64,000 nt of DNA from Haloplanus sp. GDY1. GTDB taxonomy: Archaea > Halobacteriota > Halobacteria > Halobacteriales > Haloferacaceae. Shown in pieces: positions 57,315 through 64,000 of the stretch (position 1 is the first letter of the stretch; each line of letters starts with the position of its first letter). The notes beneath the pieces are model-generated. The model did no database searches. It was given only the letters and a program-made list of their open reading frames with translations, and had not been told where the DNA came from. Location of the stretch: contig NZ_CP098515.1 of NCBI RefSeq assembly GCF_023703775.1, forward strand, positions 1 to 64,000, written 5' to 3'. The position numbers were made by a program, and so were the translations under genes.

Positions 57315-58843
57315 TGGCGGCCATCGGTCGGTCGACGCTCGATCTCGTGAACTTCGAGAACGTCCGCGACGGGGGTGTCGTCGAGACACCGACCGCGTAC
57401 GCAATGCTGGTCGAAATCGAGCCTCGGGAGTGGCTCACACTCTCCGAGGAGCGCCGCTCGGGCGTCTATGTCTCGTTCCTGACGTTCCTCCGTGGGCTCC
57501 AGTTCCCGGTACAATTCCTCACGATGACCACAGAGTTCGACGGCGAGCAGTACATTGAGCAGTTCGTCGGGCCCGAGTCGCCGGACGCCCCAACCGCGGT
57601 GACGACGCCAGTGATGAATCCCGACGGGACAGCCCCTGACGAAACGGTGTCCGATACAACTGACTCAGTGGGCGAGATTTCCGCGACCGATGGCGGTGTC
57701 AAGACCGGTACAGGTACCGACGCCGTCGCCGACTCGGCCGTACTCGAGTACGGCCGGGTAGCTCACGCCGAGTGGCTGGACCGGACGCTACGGATGGCAA
57801 ACGTCCGTGACCGACGATTCTTTGTCGCCGTCGCAGTCGAGAAGGGCGAGGATGACAGCGAGGGAGGCAGCCGGTTCGACGGGGTCCGCGACGCCCTGCC
57901 ACTCCCCACCCGTTCTCGATCCGTCGACGCCGAGGAGTTCTACCTCGACGAGGTGTGGGCCCGCACCCAGCGCGTCGCATCCCAGTTGCCCCGGACTCGC
58001 GTCGAGGCGAACATCCTCGATTCCCGCGAAGCTGTTCTCGACGTACTATACCGCGTGTACCGCGGACGAGAGCCGCCACTTGCATTCAATCAAGGTACGC
58101 TCGTCGGAGTCGCAGACGATGCCCTCACCGATGCCAACGGTGGTCTCCTCGATCTGGAGAGTGTCTTCGATGACGCCGACCGAGAGGCGACAACTGCCGC
58201 TGAAGAGTCCGAACCGGAGGACCGCCCCGAGACAGTCGGTGACCTCCCATACGACGGGCACGTCCAAGAGGAGTACGTTGAAGCTGTCGACGGGTCGCGC
58301 CTCCTCCAATGGTACGTCCGGAACGTCGGACCGATCGGGCGTGGGGAGAGGTTCCACTCGCCGGCGTCGGTCTACCTCGGCACGGGCACGTTCGTCGCCA
58401 GCCTCGTCCTCGCGATCGTCGCGCTCGGTGCGTTCCTCGGGAGTTCCCAGCAGCTTCCCGTCGACACCCCACCCCTCCTAGTGCGGGAGGTTTCCTTCGG
58501 TCTCGCCGCCGGGAGCCTCCCAACCTTCCTGCTGAGTCTCGTCGTGCTACTCCCCTCACGGCAGATTGCGCAGAGCCTCGCCGTACTCGGGGTCGGAGTG
58601 GCGGCCGCGGCGATCGCGCTATTCGAGGCGGCCTATCCGGCTCAGTGGACCAGCACCCCAACGGGTCAGACGGCGGTGGTGGTGCCGGTGTACGCAGCCG
58701 GCCTCTTCGTCCTCGTCGTGTCGGTCAGCTTCGCCGTTCGATCACGCCGGACTGCCCTCGATCACGTCGACGACGCTCCTGCTCAAGAGGTGCCACCCGT
58801 GGCCGAGGATACCGGGGCTCGTCCGGAGGCAAGCGATGGCTGA
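57314..58843 (+). CDS. VirB4-accessory-like membrane protein
   Basis: This 509-residue protein's N-terminal ~250 residues (AYAMLVEIEPREWLTLSEER, then VSFLTFLRGLQFPVQFLTMT) resemble the N-terminal region of VirB4/TraC proteins without ATPase motifs. A linker follows. The C-terminus has about four helices (TFVASLVLAIVALGAFLGSS, SLPTFLLSLVVLLPSRQIAQ and two more). It may anchor VirB4 to the membrane. The gene starts at an ATG overlapping the previous stop; 66 bp separate it from virB4. Confidence 0.65.
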   Translation: MAAIGRSTLDLVNFENVRDGGVVETPTAYAMLVEIEPREWLTLSEERRSGVYVSFLTFLRGLQFPVQFLTMTTEFDGEQYIEQFVGPESPDAPTAVTTPVMNPDGTAPDETVSDTTDSVGEISATDGGVKTGTGTDAVADSAVLEYGRVAHAEWLDRTLRMANVRDRRFFVAVAVEKGEDDSEGGSRFDGVRDALPLPTRSRSVDAEEFYLDEVWARTQRVASQLPRTRVEANILDSREAVLDVLYRVYRGREPPLAFNQGTLVGVADDALTDANGGLLDLESVFDDADREATTAAEESEPEDRPETVGDLPYDGHVQEEYVEAVDGSRLLQWYVRNVGPIGRGERFHSPASVYLGTGTFVASLVLAIVALGAFLGSSQQLPVDTPPLLVREVSFGLAAGSLPTFLLSLVVLLPSRQIAQSLAVLGVGVAAAAIALFEAAYPAQWTSTPTGQTAVVVPVYAAGLFVLVVSVSFAVRSRRTALDHVDDAPAQEVPPVAEDTGARPEASDG

Positions 58844-58909
58844 AACCCGCCCTACAGGACAGCACCGCGCTCGACCACCCCTCGCTACGTCAAACACTCC
58901 CCTTCAGCC

Positions 58910-61285
58910 ATGATCCAGCGACTCAAACACGCTCTCGGTCTCGACGGGCCTGACGACGGCGTCGAGTCCGTCCCGATCGACGACCTATCCGGCGAGGAAA
59001 CCCAGCACGCAATCGACTACCTGCACCTCCTCGACCGCGAGACCACAACCGAGAACATCGAGTGGGCCGCCTACCAGTTGCAGGCCGACGAGGTCGGACT
59101 CGCGAACGCGATGGAGACCCTCGAGGAGCGGGGCGAACTCGACAAGCGGATCGTCGCCCCACGGCTCGTCGAGGATCACCCGCAGTTCCAGATCCGCGAC
59201 GACACCGTCTCGCAGATCCTGACCGTCACCTCGCTCCCACGGAAGGTGGGCCTCGGGTGGCTCGTGCCGCTCACACTCGCCGACGTCGACCTCCGGCTGA
59301 CGTTTCACGTCCGGCCACGGGAACCGAAGGACGTCCGCCGGCAACTCCAGAAGCGCTACACGCAGGCGGTTACCTCGCTTGCGCTGAAGCAAAAACGCGG
59401 CCGAACCGACACCTATCAAGACCAACTCGACCGCGAGGACCTCGAACGCCTACTTCAGCGGACCATCCGCGGCACGACCAAGCTGTACGACGTGGCGATC
59501 TACCTCGAACTGGTCGCCGACTCCCGTGACGACCTAGACGGGATGCTCGACAGAGTGGAGGCGATCCTCGCCGAGCAGGATGTCGAGCTGAGTCCGGTGA
59601 AACACCAGCAACTCGACGCGATGGACGCCATCGTCCCGGTGGTGACCGATCCGGTCGACAACACTCATCCGATCCAGCTCGAAGCACTCGGGACGTTCTT
59701 CAACCTCGTCGAGCCCTCGATCTACGACCCGAACGGCGTGCTCTTAGGCTTCGACGATACCAAGCGCCCCGTCATCCTGAACCGGTATGCCCTCTCCGGG
59801 CACTCGATGGCCATCTCGGGAAAGACGGGGTCGGGGAAGAGCTACTTCCGCAAGCTGGAGATCTACCGGCGCCTGCTCGCGGATGCGAACGTCCAGTGTA
59901 TCCTGTTCGATCCCGCCGGCGACGACTACCCGCGGTTCGCACAGTCTCTCGGCGGCGAAGTGATCCGCTTTGGTGGGAATTACACCGTCAATCCAATGGA
60001 CATCTCGCCGCCGGCGACGGCCGAACAGGAGACCGGCGACGACACCTACGCACTCACCATCCGATCGGTGATCGAGATGCTGCACACCCACTTCGACCAG
60101 CGCGATGGGATGTCCGCCGGCGAGGAGGGCGTACTCATCCAGGCCGCCCACTACGCCTACATCTCGAAGGGCATCATACTCGGCGAGTACGAGACCTACG
60201 CTCGAGAGTCACCCACGCTCGATGATCTGATTCGCGGTGTCACCGTGATCGCCGCCGGCGGGCTCGAGGCGGCACGTAAAGCGGACGTGATCGACGAAGT
60301 CGAACTCGATCTGTTCCAGTCCTACGGGGTGACTGAAGTCGAGGAGGACGGTGAGCAGCCGACAAGCGAGTCCTCGGATAGTAGCGGGATCTCGATCTCG
60401 GATACGATCGTCACGCCGACCAATCACCACCAGGAACTGGCACGGAATCTCCAGCCGAAGTTCGAGTCGTTCAAACCCGGCGGTATCAATCACAATCTGA
60501 ACGGCCAGACGAATTTGGATCTCTCCTCGCGACTGGTCGTGATGGATATGAGCTCGTTCGCCGACACCGGCGAAATGCCACTCATCCTCCACGCCATGCT
60601 CTCGTGGGCCTACCTCGAAGCCAAGCGCTCCCCCTACAAAGTGGACGTCACGTTCGACGAAGCCCACTACCTGCTGGGTCGACCGGCAGCGCGGGATCTC
60701 ATCAACCTATACATCCGTCACGCTCGGCACTACGAGGCCGGCCTGACGCTGATGAGTCAGACCTCCCACGAATTCGTCCGGACGAACGAACGCCGCGAGG
60801 TCTACGAGAACTGTGACGTGAAGTGCCTGTTCTACGCCGAATCGGTCTCCGAACAGACCCAGCAGTACTACGGGCTGTCGAGTGACGAGATTCGGTTCAT
60901 CCAGTCAGCCGCCCGCGGACAGGACTCGAACTACTCGGAGTGTCTGCTCGCGACCAGCGTCCACGGTCGCCGTCGGTTGGAGGTGCGAAGCGGCCCGTTC
61001 GAGCATCACGTCCTCGACGATACGCTTGATCCACGGGAGTGGCTGGCGGAGATAGATAGTGTCGTCCACGGCAACAACCCAGAGGACGACGTTCTCCTGA
61101 CGGACCTCGAACTGACCGACCTCCCCCACGTGATGAACCGGGACATGGATCTCGAAATGGCGATGCAGGAATCCCACGAAGACGGCATCAGCGCCGATGT
61201 CCGAGGGCTGGAGAGTGATGCCACCAGGGCGAGCAACGGCGCAGTTGCTGATGACCGTCGATCTGACCGCGGGGAGGATCAGTAA
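58910..61285 (+). CDS. virB4: VirB4/TraC-like T4SS ATPase
   Basis: This 791-residue VirB4-family ATPase energises pilus and channel assembly. N-terminal ~280 residues form the CagE/TrbE-like domain (VSQILTVTSLPRKVGLGWLV). Walker A is MAISGKTGSGKSYFRKLE near residue 303; Walker B is DVTFDEAHYLLG near 578. The C-terminal ~60 residues are hydrophilic and variable. Its stop overlaps a tiny downstream ATG (TAATG). Confidence 0.92.
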   Translation: MIQRLKHALGLDGPDDGVESVPIDDLSGEETQHAIDYLHLLDRETTTENIEWAAYQLQADEVGLANAMETLEERGELDKRIVAPRLVEDHPQFQIRDDTVSQILTVTSLPRKVGLGWLVPLTLADVDLRLTFHVRPREPKDVRRQLQKRYTQAVTSLALKQKRGRTDTYQDQLDREDLERLLQRTIRGTTKLYDVAIYLELVADSRDDLDGMLDRVEAILAEQDVELSPVKHQQLDAMDAIVPVVTDPVDNTHPIQLEALGTFFNLVEPSIYDPNGVLLGFDDTKRPVILNRYALSGHSMAISGKTGSGKSYFRKLEIYRRLLADANVQCILFDPAGDDYPRFAQSLGGEVIRFGGNYTVNPMDISPPATAEQETGDDTYALTIRSVIEMLHTHFDQRDGMSAGEEGVLIQAAHYAYISKGIILGEYETYARESPTLDDLIRGVTVIAAGGLEAARKADVIDEVELDLFQSYGVTEVEEDGEQPTSESSDSSGISISDTIVTPTNHHQELARNLQPKFESFKPGGINHNLNGQTNLDLSSRLVVMDMSSFADTGEMPLILHAMLSWAYLEAKRSPYKVDVTFDEAHYLLGRPAARDLINLYIRHARHYEAGLTLMSQTSHEFVRTNERREVYENCDVKCLFYAESVSEQTQQYYGLSSDEIRFIQSAARGQDSNYSECLLATSVHGRRRLEVRSGPFEHHVLDDTLDPREWLAEIDSVVHGNNPEDDVLLTDLELTDLPHVMNRDMDLEMAMQESHEDGISADVRGLESDATRASNGAVADDRRSDRGEDQ

Positions 61286-61377
61286 TGCGGCCACCGCTCA
61301 CCGAGAGCCGATTCCTCCCATCGTGTGCCTGGTCGACGTCACTGTCGCCTATACTGGAAGGTGAGCGCCGTGGCTGA
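61285..61377 (+). CDS. 30-residue bridging ORF between VirB4 and VirB6
   Basis: A 30-codon frame (MRPPLTESRFLPSCAWSTSL, then SPILEGERRG) starts inside the virB4 stop codon (TAATG) and ends inside the GTG start of the VirB6-like gene (GTGGCTGA). The double overlap fits translational coupling and argues it is translated, if only to carry ribosomes onward. No function can be read. Confidence 0.4.
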   Translation: MRPPLTESRFLPSCAWSTSLSPILEGERRG

Positions 61378-63343
61378 CCTCTTGGACCTTGGCTGGCTTC
61401 CGGATGCGATTGTCCGGGCCATTATCGAATTCCTCCGCTCGCTCCTAGTCGGGGCGATCAACGTGATGTTCAATTTCGGGTTGAAGCCACTGCTCACGAT
61501 TAATCCGAGTATCCTGACCGACGCCCAGTTTGTCGACGCGTGGGACAGTGTGTTCGAACTCTCGATAGCCCTGCTCCCGATCCTTATTGCGGCGGGACTC
61601 ATCGTGATGCCGTTTAGTGAGGATCAGGAGGCGTCACTGTGGAACATGGTCACCCGGATTGTTGCCGTTATCGTCTTCATTGCTATCTCGAAGCCGCTGT
61701 TTGGATTCCTGATCGAGGCGTCGAATGGCGTGACGGATGCCCTCGCCCCAGCGGCGTTCAAACTCACCTTCGACGCCGATCTCGGCGGGAGTTGGGGGGC
61801 GACCCTCGGCACGGGAATTCAACTCGTCGCGCTCGCGGTGGCAGTCCCGTTGATGCTCTTTGCAACCATTCTCTCCTCGGTGTTACTCGTCCTCCGGCAG
61901 TTCATCGTACTCACAGTCGCGGTAGGCGCGCCGTTTTTCGCCGTCCTCTGGTATGCGAACTGGGGACCGATGAAGGCGATCAGCAGGTTTGCCTCGACGT
62001 GGCTTCGGATGGGCGTGTACGCCCTGTTAGTGGGCCCAATCATCGCGCTCGTGATGCGGGTGTTCGATGTGATTGCGGCTGGGGGCGTAGCCAGTTCGGG
62101 TGATATTGCCTCGTTCTACACGGCCTCGGCGCTCGCGCTGATCTTCCCGATCATTCTGTTCGTCACGATCTGGAAGACCATCGGTTGGGCCGGCCAGCCC
62201 CTCGGCGTCGACGCCGCGTTCACGACGACCGTAGCTGCCGCAATCGCCGCCACGGGGGTTGGGGCAGTTGCTGTCGGCGCCGGTGCAGGCTCCGGTGCCG
62301 TGAGCAGTGCCTCGAAGTCCTCGGCTGATGGGGCAAGCGGGGGCAGTGAGTCGAGCGGCGGAAGTGGCAGCTCTGTTGGGACCGGGTCGTCAGGTGGGAC
62401 GGCGACCGACCCTTCAGCAGGAACTGCCAACTCGAGCGTCGGCGGAACGATGCGCAACAGTATCTCGGACGCGCTCAGTACGCGTGAACCGCCGGTTGAA
62501 GACAAGGTCAGCCCTGCGTCTGGTGTAGTCTCGAAAGCCAGAGAGTACACGGGAGGGAAAGTAGCAAGCATGCCAGGACTCCAAGCTGCACGCTCGCAAG
62601 TCAGCCAAGCCAGAACGACAGCGAAAGGACTGGGGTCAAAAACGAAGAACACCGGACTGGCTGAAGCTAGGAAGGCAGTCGGAACTCGGAGCATTGACGC
62701 CCACCGAAAGGCGATCGCCGAGAATCTGGACGCAGTTGATGAAGCCGACTCAAATAGAGATTTCCTTACAGATGCGTACCAGAACGGCGAGATTAACCTT
62801 TCTGAGGCCGCCGACCGCGGTATCCTGACCGGGTCCGATCAACCTGCAGAGGGGATCTCGACAGTAGTTCCGGCTGCCGACGGAACGGTAACCTACGAAA
62901 CCTCAGCGGGTGAGGAGACGACGATGAACATCAACAACAGAGCCCAGCAATTCAGCGAGCAAGCACAATCGCTCAGAGAGAACGCTTCGAAATCGGCCCG
63001 GAGCGTGAAGCGGATCAGGACCGCACAAGTCGCCGCGAAGGCCCCTGCTCAAGTTGCTGTCTCAACCGGCCGAGCTGGCAAGCGAGTCGGGAAAGCCGGT
63101 GTTCAGACGGGAAAGGCCAGTGGGATTGTCTTCGCAGGTGCGATGACACGGAGTCCTTACGCGGCACACCAGATTGGCAAACGAGGCGGAAAACACCTCA
63201 TTGGCCCCGGAAACAATCCTCAGTCGGACGAATCGTCGGATGACGCAGACATCGACTGGTCGACGCAGCGTGACGGTCCCGGACAGGCTACGGACTCCCC
63301 GTGGGACGATGACGACATAGGTGAACCCTCCGAGATGGTATGA
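61370..63343 (+). CDS. VirB6/TrbL-like T4SS channel protein
   Basis: This 657-residue protein's first ~310 residues contain six or more membrane helices (FLRSLLVGAINVMFNFGLKP, ALLPILIAAGLIVMPFSED, ATILSSVLLVLRQFIVLTVA, VGAPFFAVLWYANWGPMKAI, ALALIFPIILFVTIW), the VirB6/TrbL layout. A glycine/serine/alanine-rich linker (residues ~315-390) leads to a long, hydrophilic, coiled-coil-rich C-terminus. The GTG at 61370 (or 61361) overlaps the small bridging ORF. It should form the inner-membrane pore of the mating channel. Confidence 0.8.
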   Translation: MADLLDLGWLPDAIVRAIIEFLRSLLVGAINVMFNFGLKPLLTINPSILTDAQFVDAWDSVFELSIALLPILIAAGLIVMPFSEDQEASLWNMVTRIVAVIVFIAISKPLFGFLIEASNGVTDALAPAAFKLTFDADLGGSWGATLGTGIQLVALAVAVPLMLFATILSSVLLVLRQFIVLTVAVGAPFFAVLWYANWGPMKAISRFASTWLRMGVYALLVGPIIALVMRVFDVIAAGGVASSGDIASFYTASALALIFPIILFVTIWKTIGWAGQPLGVDAAFTTTVAAAIAATGVGAVAVGAGAGSGAVSSASKSSADGASGGSESSGGSGSSVGTGSSGGTATDPSAGTANSSVGGTMRNSISDALSTREPPVEDKVSPASGVVSKAREYTGGKVASMPGLQAARSQVSQARTTAKGLGSKTKNTGLAEARKAVGTRSIDAHRKAIAENLDAVDEADSNRDFLTDAYQNGEINLSEAADRGILTGSDQPAEGISTVVPAADGTVTYETSAGEETTMNINNRAQQFSEQAQSLRENASKSARSVKRIRTAQVAAKAPAQVAVSTGRAGKRVGKAGVQTGKASGIVFAGAMTRSPYAAHQIGKRGGKHLIGPGNNPQSDESSDDADIDWSTQRDGPGQATDSPWDDDDIGEPSEMV

Positions 63344-63593
63344 GTCAACCCGCAACGCTTCGGTACTGAACAATGCGCTCGAGACAACTCAGAGAGAGGG
63401 GCGAGACGTTATATCTGAGCACCACCATGAAACGACCATAGACCATCGCGAGCGCATCTGTCGGGCCCGTTCTCGATGGCTGTACCACCGTGCGGCTTGC
63501 ATGACCACTTCCCCTAGCGCGGCTCGCCCGTGCCAACCGCCACGCTCGCCCCCTCGCGAACTTTCAGAGGATATTCTTCGGATGGTTCGATGA
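63321..63593 (+). CDS. 90-residue ORF coupled to the last membrane gene, uncertain
   Basis: A 90-codon frame overlapping the VirB6-like gene by 23 bp and coupled to the next gene by an ATGA overlap (stop 63591-63593). The sequence is histidine- and arginine-rich with no hydrophobic core (DVISEHHHETTIDHRERICR, then a proline/arginine-rich stretch). The overlaps support translation, but its composition suggests it could be a chance frame. Confidence 0.3.
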   Translation: MNPPRWYESTRNASVLNNALETTQREGRDVISEHHHETTIDHRERICRARSRWLYHRAACMTTSPSAARPCQPPRSPPRELSEDILRMVR

Positions 63594-64000
63594 GTTTCCT
63601 CGATACTGCGCTCTCAGTGGTCGCTTTCCTCGGATTCTTCGCGATAGTGGAGTACGCGACGTACCGAGTCATGGAGCGTGAGCATCGAAAGCGAGACCTC
63701 TATCGGCTGTTCTTCATCTTCGCGTGGACAACGCTTGCGCTCGTCCACATGTGGGTAATTGCACCCTGGCTCAATCTACCACCGACTGCTGCCATCGGAG
63801 TAGGATTAGGCATTCTAGCGATGTTCATTTTGGGCCTGCTCAATCTCCCTGTTTTCAGATCGGTCGGCGTAATCGGACTGTATCCATTCGCACAGGTATA
63901 CGAACTGTTCGTGGTGCTATTGCTGCTTGCTGAAGCGGCGGCGTTAGTCGTGTCATTGATACCGATACCACAGCGGGAGTTCCTCACTGGAATCGGTCCG
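63590..64000 (+). CDS. Membrane protein of the T4SS operon, cut by the window end
   Basis: The first 137 codons are visible, reading into position 64000. Four hydrophobic segments are evident (ALSVVAFLGFFAIVEYATYR, LFFIFAWTTLALVHMWVIAP, AAIGVGLGILAMFILGLLNL, YELFVVLLLLAEAAALVVSL). The ATG overlaps the preceding stop (ATGA). It continues the conjugation operon past the window; family unassigned. Confidence 0.65.
   Translation, partial: MSFLDTALSVVAFLGFFAIVEYATYRVMEREHRKRDLYRLFFIFAWTTLALVHMWVIAPWLNLPPTAAIGVGLGILAMFILGLLNLPVFRSVGVIGLYPFAQVYELFVVLLLLAEAAALVVSLIPIPQREFLTGIGP

Overview
The window comes from a halophilic archaeon (class Halobacteria). The proteins are strongly acidic, the DNA is GC-rich with AT-rich TATA promoters, several genes look leaderless, and it carries archaeal TFB, PCNA, RPA/RPAP and TFS-like proteins beside haloarchaea-typical families. 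The content (ParA partition locus, tyrosine integrase, primase-polymerase, VirB4- and TraD-like ATPases, many toxin-antitoxin pairs, no rRNA or tRNA) points to a conjugative megaplasmid or an integrated conjugative element. I see no Orc1/Cdc6 initiator, relaxase or CRISPR array.

Layout. 0-7 kb: ParA and its partner behind a perfect 12-bp inverted repeat, small zinc-ribbon and winged-helix genes, a nucleotidyltransferase, an antitoxin/PIN-like pair and the integrase. 7-16 kb: HTH genes, a Tat lipoprotein/DUF192 operon, a SWIM zinc-finger protein, and a cargo of zinc ribbon, UspA and amino-acid permease-Usp. 15-20.5 kb: a large vWA protein with an HELLH motif and a MoxR-type AAA ATPase, separated by an AbrB-MazF pair on the other strand. 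20.6-22.3 kb: a TPR-HEPN gene broken by a frameshift. 22.5-27.6 kb: a compact four-gene RAMP (Cas7-like) cassette lying between a 3' fragment and an intact copy of one plasmid gene. 28-44 kb: TnpB, DUF6166, PCNA, TFB, three toxin-antitoxin systems, OB-fold/RPA proteins, an RPA-RPAP fusion, a DUF234 ATPase and a primase-polymerase. 44-64 kb: the conjugation module (TraD-like coupling ATPase, pilin-like and other membrane proteins, a large surface protein, VirB4, VirB6-like protein), interrupted by small regulators and a TFS-like gene.

Three sequence families tie these regions together. (1) A 15-bp palindrome, GTRCGCNNTGCGYAC, occurs alone or in arrays of three or four at exactly 17-bp period, about 45-55 bp upstream of the pilin, membrane-protein, T4SS and DUF192 operons. 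(2) A motif, CAAGGGAGTGA, sits just downstream of the TATA box of the AAA, vWA, RPA-RPAP, TFB, SWIM, 501-aa-protein and possibly TnpB genes. It may be read by the element's own TFB or by a repressor. (3) A 17-bp end, GTGCTGMATACAGAGCG, brackets three separate cargoes in inverted orientation. The most novel candidates are the stand-alone RAMP cassette and these shared control and end sequences.
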